From: Pseudovibrio denitrificans JCM 12308
GTDB taxonomy: Bacteria; Pseudomonadota; Alphaproteobacteria; Rhizobiales; Stappiaceae
Length of the DNA: 64,000 nucleotides
Assembly (NCBI RefSeq): GCF_001310815.1
Contig: NZ_BAZK01000011.1
Span: forward strand, 124,001-188,000
Reading direction: 5' to 3'
Position 1 is the first letter of the stretch. Each line of letters opens with the position of its first letter. This document shows positions 10,096 through 19,622 of the stretch, piece after piece. The translations under genes were made by a program, and so were the position numbers. The notes under the pieces are model-generated. The model had not been told where the DNA came from and made no database searches. It saw nothing but the letters and a program-made list of their open reading frames with translations.

Positions 10096-10150
10096 GATCA
10101 TTCCAAAGGGAATGGTCTTTGACGTGTACGCCACTGTCTGAGGGGACCAT

Positions 10151-11293
10151 ATGGCTGAAGCTACAGACCTGCTGAAAACACCGCTTTTCGATCTACACAC
10201 CGAGCTTGGCGCTAAAATGGTGCCGTTCGCTGGCTATGATATGCCGGTACAATACCCGCTCGGCGTTATGAAAGAACACCTCTTCACCCGTGAAAGCGCA
10301 GGCCTCTTTGACGTGTCCCATATGGGGCAGGCTTGGCTCGTAGGCCCTGACCACGCAACCACTGCAGCTGCATTGGAAACGCTCGTTCCATCCAACATGA
10401 AGGAACTGAAGCCGGGTAAGCAGCGCTACACGGTTCTGCTCAACGACAACGGTTGCATCATCGATGACCTCATGGTGTCTCGCCCGCTTGCGGCTGAAGA
10501 TGATGGTCGCCTGATGCTTGTTGTCAATGCAGCTTGTAAAGACAACGACTACAAAATCATCGCAGCTGCTCTGCCGGACAACGTGAAGCTTGAGATCGTT
10601 GAAGACCGCGCACTCATCGCAATTCAGGGTCCAAAAGCTGCTGAAGTGATGGCTCTGCATGCACCGGAAGCCGCTGAGATGGGCTTCATGGAAGCGCGTC
10701 CACTTGAGTTTGACGGCATCTCCGTGATCGCGTCCCGTTCCGGTTACACCGGTGAAGATGGTTACGAAATTTCCATTCCTGCTGGCGCAGCTGAAGCTGT
10801 CGCAAAGGCGCTGCTCGCTGATGAGCGTGTAGAACCAATCGGCCTTGGTGCACGCGACAGCCTGCGCCTTGAAGCTGGCCTTTGCCTCTATGGTCACGAC
10901 ATCGACGAAAACACCACACCTGTTGAAGGCAACATCACCTTCTGCATGCAGAAGCGCCGCAAAGAAGCAGGCGACTTCCCAGGTGGTGAGCGTGTGCTCA
11001 AGCAGTTGGCTGAAGGTACCGAAAATCTCCGCGTAGGTCTGCTGCTTGATGGCCGTGCTCCGGCACGTGAAGGAGCAGAAATCCGCGTACCGGGTTCAGA
11101 AGAAGTTATTGGCCGCGTCACATCAGGTGGTTTTGGCCCAACACTTGGCGCGCCGGTGGCAATGGGCTATGTCCCATCCAAACTGGCAGAAATTGGCACA
11201 GAAGTTGAGCTTGTGGTCCGTGGCCGCGCACTCAAAGCCAAGGTAGCTGAGATGCCGTTTGTAGCACAGCGCTACTACCGCAAACCAAAATAA
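10151..11293 (+). CDS. gcvT: Glycine cleavage system T protein (aminomethyltransferase)
   Basis: GcvT transfers the methylene group from aminomethyl-lipoyl-GcvH to tetrahydrofolate, releasing ammonia. The 380-residue length is typical. N-terminal motifs TPLFDLHTELGAKMVPFAGY and LFDVSHMGQ and the later SRSGYTGEDGYEI and ARDSLRLEAGLCLYGHDID are family hallmarks. It is the first gene of the gcvT-H-PA-PB operon and follows the glycine riboswitch. The ATG at 10151 is preceded by AGGGGACCAT, a good ribosome site. Confidence 0.97.
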   Translation: MAEATDLLKTPLFDLHTELGAKMVPFAGYDMPVQYPLGVMKEHLFTRESAGLFDVSHMGQAWLVGPDHATTAAALETLVPSNMKELKPGKQRYTVLLNDNGCIIDDLMVSRPLAAEDDGRLMLVVNAACKDNDYKIIAAALPDNVKLEIVEDRALIAIQGPKAAEVMALHAPEAAEMGFMEARPLEFDGISVIASRSGYTGEDGYEISIPAGAAEAVAKALLADERVEPIGLGARDSLRLEAGLCLYGHDIDENTTPVEGNITFCMQKRRKEAGDFPGGERVLKQLAEGTENLRVGLLLDGRAPAREGAEIRVPGSEEVIGRVTSGGFGPTLGAPVAMGYVPSKLAEIGTEVELVVRGRALKAKVAEMPFVAQRYYRKPK

Positions 11294-11362
11294 TTCCGGT
11301 GAGGGCAGCGGGCTGCCCCAATCACATTTCAATCGACAAACGACAGTGTAGGGAACGCTTAA

Positions 11363-11734
11363 ATGAGCACATATTTCACAAAAGACCACGAATGGCTGAA
11401 GGTTGAGGGAGACGTAGCAACCGTCGGCATCACTGAGTTCGCACAGAGCCAGCTGGGCGATGTTGTGTTCGTCGAACTTCCAGAGAACGGCAAAACCGTT
11501 GCTCAGGATGATGAAGTAGCCGTCGTAGAATCCGTGAAAGCTGCATCCGAAGTTTACGCACCGCTGGATGGCGAGATCACAGAAGGCAACGAGCTTCTTG
11601 TTGATGAGCCTGCAAAGGTAAATGAAGACCCAGAGGGCGCTGCATGGTTCTTCAAAATGAAGCTCGGGAATGCTGCACAGCTTGAAGCCCTGATGAGCGA
11701 AGCTGATTACAAAGCATTTGTAGAAACGCTTTAA
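11363..11734 (+). CDS. gcvH: Glycine cleavage system H protein
   Basis: GcvH is the 123-residue lipoyl carrier that shuttles the aminomethyl group between GcvP, GcvT and the lipoamide dehydrogenase. The lipoylation site is Lys in [13 protein letters not shown]. The N-terminal [20 protein letters not shown] and C-terminal [11 protein letters not shown] segments are typical. It begins 69 bases after gcvT. A pair of hairpins separates it from gcvPA. Confidence 0.97.
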   Translation: MSTYFTKDHEWLKVEGDVATVGITEFAQSQLGDVVFVELPENGKTVAQDDEVAVVESVKAASEVYAPLDGEITEGNELLVDEPAKVNEDPEGAAWFFKMKLGNAAQLEALMSEADYKAFVETL

Positions 11735-11748
11735 GGCAAAGCGTACTC

Positions 11749-11772
11749 CCGAAAAGCCCGACCGGTTTTCGG
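11749..11772 (+). terminator. Stem-loop in the gcvH-gcvPA gap, first of two
   Basis: A 7-bp stem CCGAAAA / TTTTCGG encloses a 10-base GC-rich loop just after the gcvH stop. The right arm holds four T residues, but no long U tract follows. It could be an attenuating or mRNA-stabilising hairpin that sets the ratio of GcvH to GcvP. Confidence 0.4.
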
Positions 11773-11808
11773 AATAAGAATACGCAATAAGCCAAAAGCC
11801 GTTCAGCC

Positions 11809-11837
11809 CCTGCCATGTCGGGCAACCTCATGGCAGG
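11809..11837 (+). terminator. Stem-loop in the gcvH-gcvPA gap, second of two
   Basis: A perfect 9-bp stem CCTGCCATG / CATGGCAGG encloses an 11-base loop, 65 bases before the gcvPA start. No U tract follows, so it is unlikely to be a strong intrinsic terminator. A processing or stability role is plausible. Confidence 0.4.
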
Positions 11838-11901
11838 AAATGGCAGAAGCCCTATTTGCTTTTGCTGCAATGTGCATCAGACAATCTGATGGAGAGGGAA
11901 C

Positions 11902-13251
11902 ATGCGGTATCTTCCGCTTTCAGACAACGACCGCGCCGACATGCTGGCGCGTATCGGTGTAGACTCAATCGATGAGCTATTTGCCGATATTCCAGAGGCC
12001 GTTCGCCTTGAAGAACTGACAACCTTGCCACGTCGCAAGACCGAGATGCAGGTGGAGCGTCAGCTCTCTGCAATGGCAAACAAGAATGTCAGTGCCGGAT
12101 CACTCCCGTTCTTCGTCGGGGCAGGGGCGTACAAACACCACATTCCTGCTACCGTTGATCACCTGATCCAGCGTTCCGAATTTCTGACCAGCTACACCCC
12201 GTATCAGCCAGAAATTACACAAGGTACGCTTCAGGCACTCTTTGAGTTCCAGACCCAGGTCGCAAACCTGACCGGAATGGATGTTGCTAACGCGTCCATG
12301 TATGACGGTTCCACCGGCACCGCAGAAGCAGTGTTGATGGCTCACCGCGTGACCCGCAAGAAAAAAGCGGTTCTCTCCGGCGGTCTGCACCCACAGTACC
12401 GTGAAGTGGTTGAAGGCGTTTCCGCTAAGCTTCCGGGCGCATCCGTTGTTGCGCTGCCTGCTGACCCAATGGGCACAGAAGACATTCTGGCTCAGATCGA
12501 TGATGAAACCTCCTGTGTGGTGGTTCAGTCTCCATCCTTCTACGGCCAGCTGATTGATCTGAAGCCGATTGCAGAAAAAGCACATGCCCACAAAGCGCTG
12601 CTGATTGCTGTGTTCACTGAAGTTGTCTCCCTTGGCCTTCTGGAAAGCCCAGGCGCTCAGGGTGCAGACATCGTGGTTGGCGAAGGCCAGTCCATCGGTA
12701 ACCCACTGACATTCGGTGGCCCTTACGTTGGTCTGTTCGCAACCCGTCAGAAGTACATCCGCAACATGCCGGGTCGTGTTTGTGGTGAGACCGTGGATGC
12801 GGAAGGCAAGCGCGGTTTCGTGCTGACCCTTTCCACGCGTGAGCAGCACATCCGCCGTGACAAAGCGACCTCCAACATCTGCACCAACTCCGGTCTGTGT
12901 TCTCTGGCATTCACCATCCACATGACCTTGCTGGGCGGTAAAGGCCTCGCACGTCTTGCACGCATCAACCACATGAGCGCAGTCGCTCTGGCAGATGCTC
13001 TTGGCGCGATCGATGGTGTTGAAGTGCTGAACTCCTCATTCTTCAACGAGTTCACCATCCGCACACCAAAGAACGCACACGAAGTGATCGAAGCACTGGC
13101 TGCAAAAGGCGTTCTGGGCGGTGTACCTGTCTGTCGTCTGGACAAGTCCGGCGGTGACATCGACAATCTGATCGTTGTTGCAAGCACTGAAGTGAACACC
13201 GATGAGGACCGTGCAGCCTATGCGCAAGCTCTGAAGGAGGTGCTGGCATGA
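11902..13251 (+). CDS. gcvPA: Glycine dehydrogenase (decarboxylating) subunit 1
   Basis: This 449-residue protein is the N-terminal half-equivalent of GcvP. With GcvPB it forms the P protein that decarboxylates glycine and loads the aminomethyl group onto GcvH. Family motifs include [39 protein letters not shown] and the late [18 protein letters not shown]. The two-subunit form is normal in many alphaproteobacteria. The TGA stop overlaps the gcvPB ATG (ATGA), indicating translational coupling. The ATG at 11902 has a GGAGAGGG ribosome site. Confidence 0.96.
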   Translation: MRYLPLSDNDRADMLARIGVDSIDELFADIPEAVRLEELTTLPRRKTEMQVERQLSAMANKNVSAGSLPFFVGAGAYKHHIPATVDHLIQRSEFLTSYTPYQPEITQGTLQALFEFQTQVANLTGMDVANASMYDGSTGTAEAVLMAHRVTRKKKAVLSGGLHPQYREVVEGVSAKLPGASVVALPADPMGTEDILAQIDDETSCVVVQSPSFYGQLIDLKPIAEKAHAHKALLIAVFTEVVSLGLLESPGAQGADIVVGEGQSIGNPLTFGGPYVGLFATRQKYIRNMPGRVCGETVDAEGKRGFVLTLSTREQHIRRDKATSNICTNSGLCSLAFTIHMTLLGGKGLARLARINHMSAVALADALGAIDGVEVLNSSFFNEFTIRTPKNAHEVIEALAAKGVLGGVPVCRLDKSGGDIDNLIVVASTEVNTDEDRAAYAQALKEVLA

Positions 13252-14836
13252 CTATGAACCATCAGGGACGCCCGACACGCGCAGGTGAAGCTGGCCCTCC
13301 AATGCCGCACCAGACCTTTACTGGTAACCGTGCACTGGACATGGAAGAGCCGCTCATCTTTGAAATCGGCCACATGGACAACTGTGGTGTGGATCTGGAC
13401 GAGCCAATGGACTTCGTTCCACGCCTCGGCAACCACATGCGCAGCGAGCCTGTAGACCTTCCAGCTTTGTCCGAGCCGGAAACCATGCGCCACTATGTTC
13501 GCATGTCCCGCAACAACTATGCGATTGACTCAGGTCTGTACCCTCTGGGCTCCTGTACCATGAAGCATAACCCGCGCCTCAACGAAAAGATGGCGCGCCT
13601 GCCGGGCTTTGCAGACATCCACCCACTGCAGCCAATCTCAACCGTTCCGGGCGCTTTCGAGCTGATCTCTGAACTGGCAGACTGGCTGATGGAACTCACC
13701 GGCACCAACGCTGTGGCCATGAGCCCGAAAGCGGGTGCTCATGGTGAGCAGTGCGGTATGATGGCCATCAAGCATGCAATCGCTGCCAAAGGTGAAGAGC
13801 GCTCCATCGTTCTGGTTCCGGAAAGTGCCCACGGCACCAACCCGGCAACTGCCGCGCTCGTTGGCTACAAGGTTGTATCCATCCCGGCACGTGAAGACGG
13901 CACAGTGGCTGTTGAAGCTGTGATCGAGAAGATCGAAGCACACGCAGGTCAGGTGGCAGCTCTCATGCTCACCAACCGAACACCTGTGGTCTGTTCGAGC
14001 CAGAAGTGATTGAGATTGCAAACGCAATTCATGAAGCTGGTGGCTACTTCTACTGTGACGGTGCAAACTTCAACGCGATTGTTGGCAAGGCCAAGCCGGG
14101 TGACCTCGGCATCGACGCCATGCACATCAACCTGCACAAAACCTTCTCCACGCCACACGGTGGTGGTGGCCCAGGTTCTGGTCCGGTTGTGCTGTCTGAT
14201 CGTCTGGCACCTTACGCTCCACTTCCATTCATCCGTAAGAATGGTGAGGAACTGGAAGTCGTAGAAACCAACGACCAGCTGAACGAAGGCGAACAGCCAT
14301 TTGGCCGTATGACCGCTTTCTTCGGTCAGATGGGCATGTATGTACGTGCACTTTCCTACATGCAGTCTCACGGTTCTGATGGCTTGAAACAGGCATCTGA
14401 AGATGCAGTGCTGAACGCAAACTACGTGCGCGTTGGCCTGCAGGACCTGATGACCCTGCCATACGGCGTCAAACCTTGCATGCACGAAGTCCTCTTCGAC
14501 GACAGCTTCCTCAAAGACACCGGCGTTTCCACGCTGGACTTTGCAAAAGCAATGATCGACGAAGGCTACCACCCAATGACCATGTACTTCCCACTGGTCG
14601 TAAGTGGTGCAATGCTCATCGAGCCAACCGAAAGCGAAAGCCGCGCGTCGCTGGACCTGTTCGTCGCAACCATGCGCGATCTGGTGATGAGTGCGAAAGC
14701 TGGCGAAAAAGACCGCTTCGAAGGTGCTCCGTTCCTGGCTCCGCGCCGCCGCCTGGATGAAACCGGCGCTGCGCGTAAACCAATCCTAAAATGGGTGGCT
14801 CCAGAACCAACCAAGGTGGAACCAGAACTCGCGTAA
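13248..14836 (+). CDS. gcvPB: Glycine dehydrogenase subunit 2, frameshifted as sequenced
   Basis: GcvPB is the PLP-binding half of the P protein. The PLP Lys lies in [20 protein letters not shown]. The frame breaks near 13976: the first part ends ...VAALMLTNR and runs to a stop at 14009, while [19 protein letters not shown] continues in another frame. Restoring one C (AACCGAAC to AACCCGAAC) gives the canonical [16 protein letters not shown]. The two parts together span the full family length. Because this is a core enzyme in an otherwise intact operon, a sequencing deletion in a C run is the best explanation. Confidence 0.93.
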
Positions 14837-14861
14837 CAACGCGTTTTCTGTAAAACTTACA

Positions 14862-14897
14862 GCCCGGCTCTTGCAAAAGACGCCGGGCATTTTCTTT
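14862..14897 (+). terminator. Rho-independent terminator of the gcv operon
   Basis: Stem GCCCGGC (14862-14868) / GCCGGGC (14882-14888) encloses a 13-base loop and is followed by ATTTTCTTT. It lies 25 bases after the gcvPB stop. Confidence 0.75.
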
Positions 14898-15024
14898 GCC
14901 AGAATTCCAATGGCATCTCCTGGACCACATCCTCAAAAATTGATAGATCAGAATACGTGGATATTGAGCACTCCCCGGTCAGTATACGGTCTTGCATACT
15001 CCGCAAAGAATGGGTGAGGTGGGT

Positions 15025-16209
15025 ATGCGTAAAGCACCAAAATGGCGCAGTTGGATGCCAACAAGCAGGCAGCTCAGATTCAAACTACAATCAACCCTCG
15101 CCAGAACCTTCCCCGCCATCGGCGACCGCTACAACTATTTTCCAGATAATGCCGCACCGGGGCTCCCTCCGCATAAGCACCTGCTCACCATGGATGAGCG
15201 CAGCTCTCGCGATCTACCTCAGCAAGTGCAGGCATTCTTCACGGAATATGGGGCGCTTGAACAAAGCCGCTATCCTTTACCAATCACACCATCAGGCCAC
15301 ACCCAGCTCCGACTGCATAAACTGACTGATACGCTAGTTCTCGGCAGCACAGGCGCTACAGTCTTGAAAAGCCAACACCGCCAGATAGAAGCCGCCGCAC
15401 CCAACACAATGCGGTTTGCCCACCTCAAAGATCGAACGATCCAAAGCGCCGCGATCAACATGCTCGGCATGGCAACAGGGTATCGCCATTACTACCACTT
15501 CCTCTGTGATGTAGCGTTTCCGCTGTTGTTCCTGTTGGAGCATCTGGAACCACGCACTTTCCCGCTCAAAATCCTGCTGAGAGAAGACCTGCCGGAGTTT
15601 CAGAGAGAGTTCTACGAGTTCCTGGCTCAGGATACACCGCTCCTCACATTGGAGGAGTGCAGAGCAAACGAACGCATACACTGCAAAACCCTCTACCATT
15701 GCTCTCCCGCTATGAACTGCGAGTTCCGAGCGCCCGCAAGCGAGCAGGCGGCCTCCATGGTCGCGACGCACTATCTCGCAGCCTACGGGCTCGATATGCA
15801 CAAGGTGCCCACGCAAAAGCTCTACATCGCACGCAATGACGCAAAAACACGGCGTATCCTCAACGAGACAACACTCATCGAGCAATTGGAAGCGCGTGGC
15901 TTTCAAATCGTGGTGCCCGGCAAGCTAACACACAGAGAACAGGTGAAGCTCTTCAACAGCGCCAAGATCATCGTGGGAACGCACGGGGCAGGCCTCACAA
16001 ACCTGCTCTTTACGCAGGCAGGTGGCAAGCTCGTGGAGATCTTTCCAGCCGACTACATCCAAAGTGCTTATGCATGGCTCTCGCATATCAGAGGTTTGGA
16101 ATACGCCCCCGTAATCGGCGAGATGAGCGGAGCCCATCAGCACTTTACCCTGCCGCAAACTGCGATCGGGCAGATTCTGCATGAAGTTGATGCCTTGGAG
16201 TTCGCTTAG
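15025..16209 (+). CDS. Glycosyltransferase family 61 protein
   Basis: The product of about 394 residues resembles GT61 (DUF563) glycosyltransferases, used in capsule, LPS or other surface glycan synthesis. The diagnostic C-terminal segment includes IIVGTHGAGLTNLLF and GGKLVEIFPADY, followed by a Trp/His-rich stretch. No signal peptide is visible, so it probably acts in the cytoplasm. I chose ATG at 15025 (MRKAPKW). In-frame TTG 14992 and ATG 15010 lie upstream. It ends 22 bases from a convergent GT11 gene, suggesting a small surface-glycan locus. The sugar donor is unknown. Confidence 0.8.
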   Translation: MRKAPKWRSWMPTSRQLRFKLQSTLARTFPAIGDRYNYFPDNAAPGLPPHKHLLTMDERSSRDLPQQVQAFFTEYGALEQSRYPLPITPSGHTQLRLHKLTDTLVLGSTGATVLKSQHRQIEAAAPNTMRFAHLKDRTIQSAAINMLGMATGYRHYYHFLCDVAFPLLFLLEHLEPRTFPLKILLREDLPEFQREFYEFLAQDTPLLTLEECRANERIHCKTLYHCSPAMNCEFRAPASEQAASMVATHYLAAYGLDMHKVPTQKLYIARNDAKTRRILNETTLIEQLEARGFQIVVPGKLTHREQVKLFNSAKIIVGTHGAGLTNLLFTQAGGKLVEIFPADYIQSAYAWLSHIRGLEYAPVIGEMSGAHQHFTLPQTAIGQILHEVDALEFA

Positions 16210-16231
16210 CGATCTTACAGAGACTTAGACC

Positions 16232-17161
16232 TCACAACCGTTGCCAATGCGGCGGAACAATCAAGCTGTCATCCAGATTTGGGTTCTTGAACCACTTGAG
16301 CGGTGCAATCACATGCTTGTCTTCATTCCCATTCAGGAACGCCGCCCACCAGCTGAACGTGCTGTTTGCCGTCACGATATGATCGCATGAAGACATAACC
16401 ATCAGATCTTCATGATCTTTTCCATCCTGCATCGGATCAGCAAAGTAGACGTTCTCTTGCTGAGGAACCACCTCTCGCGCCCGCTCAGGACTGTCTGAAA
16501 AAACATAAAATGTCAGCCCAGGCACGCGCTCAGTCAAAAAATCCATCGCGCCTTTGTAGTACCCGGCAGAGCACAAGCCGAAGTTCTGCAAGTTATGCGC
16601 CTGACTGTAATCACCATACCGCACATGCAGCGCAGCTGAGGGGCCGGACTTGATCCGCTGCAACAGCTTCAAGCGCTCCAGAACCATAGGCTTCTTCAGG
16701 GTGATCTCGTCGCGCAGCTGTTCCATGATCGAAAATGGAATCTCCCAGGTCTGCCAGTACCCATCTAGATAGGCACTTTGCTTCAGCACTGGTGTTTCGT
16801 TGTCTTGCAACAACTCATCCTCACGGATGTAACGCCGCTGATAGAACGGATAGAACTTGCGGCACAGCTTAACCGTCTGCCCGAAGGACTGCGCAGGCCA
16901 GAGGACCGCTGACATCTCGGATTCCGTGGCTGATAAGCCCTGCGTCTTGAACAGGTTAAGGCAATAGGAGCGATTGAAGTACTGGTCGTACTCACTGCGA
17001 TCGAAGCGCAATTTCATCCCTGTTTCAAGCGCGATTTTTCGCCCAAGAGCATACTGAAAAAGCTGATTTCCAATGCCCCCACGGATACGGACAATCAATG
17101 TTGGCTTGAGCTTGCGTCGCCGCGCAGCTCCGGATCTTCGCACCTGAGAAGCAACTGACAT
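16232..17161 (-). CDS. Alpha-1,2-fucosyltransferase-like protein (GT11 family)
   Basis: GT11 enzymes transfer L-fucose from GDP-fucose, usually in alpha-1,2 linkage, onto surface oligosaccharides. The N-terminal donor-binding region RIRGGIGNQLFQYALGRK, the central HVRYGDY motif, FSDSPERAREVVP and NSTFSWWAAFLN near the C terminus are hallmarks of the family. I chose ATG at 17161 (MSVASQ), preceded by a GGGGGA ribosome site. The frame is open up to 17227. The gene is convergent with a GT61 gene. Fucosylated bacterial surface glycans can resemble host glycans, but the linkage here is not proven. Confidence 0.87.
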   Translation of the reverse strand: MSVASQVRRSGAARRRKLKPTLIVRIRGGIGNQLFQYALGRKIALETGMKLRFDRSEYDQYFNRSYCLNLFKTQGLSATESEMSAVLWPAQSFGQTVKLCRKFYPFYQRRYIREDELLQDNETPVLKQSAYLDGYWQTWEIPFSIMEQLRDEITLKKPMVLERLKLLQRIKSGPSAALHVRYGDYSQAHNLQNFGLCSAGYYKGAMDFLTERVPGLTFYVFSDSPERAREVVPQQENVYFADPMQDGKDHEDLMVMSSCDHIVTANSTFSWWAAFLNGNEDKHVIAPLKWFKNPNLDDSLIVPPHWQRL

Positions 17162-17373
17162 ACGTCCCCCGCTACACAAATCAGCTTGTTTACCTGTCAG
17201 CCTAGCGGAGCTTTGGCAAAGGCTCACTACTAGGTTTTTGGGAGTAAATCTCTGAGGGGTACCCGTTTACCAACCTGGCCTGCAGGGATAAGTTGCAATA
17301 CCAAATCATGTCACCATCAAAACGCCACGCTTGCTGGCAACACTGCACCCGATATAACCAACTGGATTTGTTT

Positions 17374-18072
17374 ATGAACTACGATTTGCTCATTTGGGAT
17401 TGCGATGGCTGTCTGATCGACAGCGAATGGATTGGGTGTCAGGTTGAGGCAGAAGGCTTCACCAAAGCCGGATACCCCATCAGCACAGAAGACATGATCG
17501 CGCGTTTCTGCGGTGTGTCCGCCAACGAAGTTTTCAGTCAGGTAGAAGCTGAGATTGGCCGGGATATCCGAAACCATGAAGCGCTCATAAATCAGGATGC
17601 TGCTCTCAAAGCAGCCTTTGAGAAAGACCTTCAACCAATCAAAGGCATCCACGAAGCATTGCATGAGTTGGACAAACTGTTCCCGAACATGAAGATGTGC
17701 ATTGCCTCAGGCAGCTCCATGGAACGACTGGAGCACACGCTCAAACTGACTAATCTTCATGAGCGTTTTGAACACAGATACTTCTCGGCAGATCTAGTTG
17801 CAAAAGGCAAACCGGCACCAGATGTGTTCCTAAAAGCAGCCAGTGAGATGGGCGTTACTCCTGCCAAGTGCCTCGTCATCGAAGACAGCCATCTGGGTCT
17901 GAAGGCAGCCAACGCCGCTGGCATGGACGCCCTCGGCTTCACCGGCGCCACCCACGGCACCCCAAATTTACACAGCCGACTAGACCAACAAAACCCTCTG
18001 GCAATCTTCAATGATATGAGAGAGTTAGCGGGTTTGATGCTAAAGCTGAATCTGCTCAAAAACACGGTCTGA
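17374..18072 (+). CDS. HAD family hydrolase, phosphoglycolate/beta-phosphoglucomutase-like
   Basis: The 232-residue protein is a HAD-superfamily phosphatase of subfamily IA. Motif I is IWDCDGCLIDSE with the nucleophilic Asp, motif II is IASGSSMERL, motif III includes Lys in KGKPAPDVF, and motif IV is VIEDSHLGLKAANAAGM. A small helical cap lies between motifs I and II. ATG 17374 (MNYDLLIW) was chosen because the frame upstream to 17293 is not family-like. The substrate is probably a small sugar phosphate or phosphoglycolate, which cannot be settled here. Confidence 0.85.
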   Translation: MNYDLLIWDCDGCLIDSEWIGCQVEAEGFTKAGYPISTEDMIARFCGVSANEVFSQVEAEIGRDIRNHEALINQDAALKAAFEKDLQPIKGIHEALHELDKLFPNMKMCIASGSSMERLEHTLKLTNLHERFEHRYFSADLVAKGKPAPDVFLKAASEMGVTPAKCLVIEDSHLGLKAANAAGMDALGFTGATHGTPNLHSRLDQQNPLAIFNDMRELAGLMLKLNLLKNTV

Positions 18073-18245
18073 GAGTACTTGCTCAGCACAATCTGCCAAA
18101 ACTTTCTTGACAGCAGCGGTAGGTTGCGGTCATACACTTGGGCATGAGCAAGAACCTGACCATCATTTCTGCAGTTTATTATTATGCGACCGACATATCG
18201 GCGGCCGCGTTCCTATAAACTCATGTAAAATTGAGGTCAGAACCA

Positions 18246-18276
18246 AAAGCCGCCGCGTAGGCGGCTTTCGTGTTTT
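18246..18276 (+). terminator. Hairpin with T-rich tail upstream of tyrS
   Basis: A 6-bp GC stem GCCGCC / GGCGGC with AAA/TTT extension (AAAGCCGCC...GGCGGCTTT) is followed by CGTGTTTT. It lies in the tyrS leader about 30 bases before the start codon. It could end transcription from the HAD side or act as an attenuator of tyrS. Confidence 0.5.
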
Positions 18277-18278
18277 AG

Positions 18279-18301
18279 CTCTCCTGCGCGGCGTAGGAGA
18301 G
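18279..18301 (+). promoter_or_regulatory. Stem-loop that pairs the tyrS ribosome binding site
   Basis: CTCTCC at 18279-18284 pairs perfectly with GGAGAG at 18296-18301, which is the Shine-Dalgarno sequence for the ATG at 18306. The loop is 11 bases. In RNA this would sequester the ribosome site and could modulate tyrS translation. No known regulatory RNA family is recognised. Confidence 0.4.
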
Positions 18302-18305
18302 AATT

Positions 18306-19577
18306 ATGAAACACACTGTTGTCGATACCACCCGTTGCTTCCGCCCTAAATCTGAAGCTCTTCAGCTGCTGATCGATCGTGGCTTCCTGCATCAATGTAC
18401 GGACCTTGAGGCGCTGGATGAAAAGCTGCAGGCAGGCCCTATCACCGCATACGCTGGATTTGATGCGACAGCAGACAGCCTGCATGTCGGTCACCTACTG
18501 CCATTGATGGCCATGCGCTGGCTGCAGAAAACCGGCCACAAACCTATCCTGCTGATTGGCGGTGGTACCACCCGCGTGGGCGATCCAAGCTTCCGCAGTG
18601 AAAGCCGTCCGCTGCTCGATGATGCGCAAATCTCCCACAACCTTGCTGGCATCCGTGCGACCGTAGAGCGTCTCTTTGATCTTTCAGAGGAGCAGGGGCA
18701 GATCGTAAACAACGCAGAATGGCTGGACGAGTTCCGCTTCCTTGAGTTCCTGCGCGACTTCGGTACCCACTTCACAGTCAACCGCATGATGACCTTCGAC
18801 AGCGTGCGCTCCCGTCTTGAAGCGCAGCAGCCACTATCGGTCCTTGAGTTCTGCTACATGATGCTACAAGCGGTTGATTTCGTTGAGCTCAACCAACGCT
18901 TCGGCTGCACATTGCAGATCGGCGGCTCCGATCAATGGGGCAACATTGTCAACGGCGTAGACCTTGGTCGCCGCTCCGGCAGCCAGCTCTTCGGCTTCAC
19001 ATTGCCACTGCTGACAACAGCGTCGGGCAGCAAAATGGGCAAAACTGCAGAAGGGGCGGTATGGCTCAACCCATCCCGCCTATCCAGCTTCGGCTTCTGG
19101 CAATTCTGGCGCAATGTCGATGATGCGGACGTGCCACGCTTCCTGAAACTCTTCACCGATTTGCCATTGGGCGAGATTGACCGACTGTCCTCTCTCAAAG
19201 GTCAGGAATTGAATGAGGCCAAGAAGATACTGGCAACCCAAGTCACCGGCATTGTCCACGGTCTGGCCGCAGCAGAAGCCGCTCTTCAGCAAGGCGAGGC
19301 ACTGTTCAACGGTCAGGAAGACCTGACCCAACCAACCCACGAGTTGCCTCTGGCTCTGCTCGCCAAACCGCTCGGCCTGCTGGACCTACTGGTAAAACTC
19401 GGCTTCGCCACCACCAACAGCGAAGCCCGCCGCCTCATCCGCGGCGGCGGCGTCCGCCTGAACACATCTATCGTGCTGGAAGAAACCCGCCAGATCTCCG
19501 AGGGAGACCTAAAGCCAGGTGAGAGGCTGACCCTAGCGGTTGGTAAGCGCCGTAAGGCTCTGGTGGAGTTTGTATAA
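18306..19577 (+). CDS. tyrS: Tyrosyl-tRNA synthetase
   Basis: TyrRS charges tRNA-Tyr in the cytoplasm. It is a class I synthetase: the HIGH motif appears as HVGHL in GFDATADSLHVGHLLPL, and the KMSKS loop as GSKMGKT. The 423-residue length matches the bacterial TyrRS group with a C-terminal S4-like RNA-binding domain, seen in EARRLIRGGGVRLN. The ATG at 18306 has a GGAGAG ribosome site inside a stem-loop. A GC-rich hairpin follows the gene at 19589. Confidence 0.96.
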   Translation: MKHTVVDTTRCFRPKSEALQLLIDRGFLHQCTDLEALDEKLQAGPITAYAGFDATADSLHVGHLLPLMAMRWLQKTGHKPILLIGGGTTRVGDPSFRSESRPLLDDAQISHNLAGIRATVERLFDLSEEQGQIVNNAEWLDEFRFLEFLRDFGTHFTVNRMMTFDSVRSRLEAQQPLSVLEFCYMMLQAVDFVELNQRFGCTLQIGGSDQWGNIVNGVDLGRRSGSQLFGFTLPLLTTASGSKMGKTAEGAVWLNPSRLSSFGFWQFWRNVDDADVPRFLKLFTDLPLGEIDRLSSLKGQELNEAKKILATQVTGIVHGLAAAEAALQQGEALFNGQEDLTQPTHELPLALLAKPLGLLDLLVKLGFATTNSEARRLIRGGGVRLNTSIVLEETRQISEGDLKPGERLTLAVGKRRKALVEFV

Positions 19578-19588
19578 GTACATTGGGA

Positions 19589-19611
19589 GCGGTCAGCCTT
19601 GAGCTGGCCGC
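19589..19611. terminator. Stem-loop between convergent tyrS and deaminase genes
   Basis: GCGGTCAGC pairs with GCTGGCCGC over 9 positions (one G-U wobble) around a 5-base loop. It sits in the 45-base gap between two converging genes. There is no strong T tract on either side, so it may be a weak bidirectional terminator. Confidence 0.5.
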
Positions 19612-19622
19612 TGTGCCAAGGC

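Noticed and set aside
18246..18308. T-box riboswitch upstream of tyrS
   Set aside because: No T-box bulge or antiterminator sequence is visible, and T-boxes are not expected in alphaproteobacteria.
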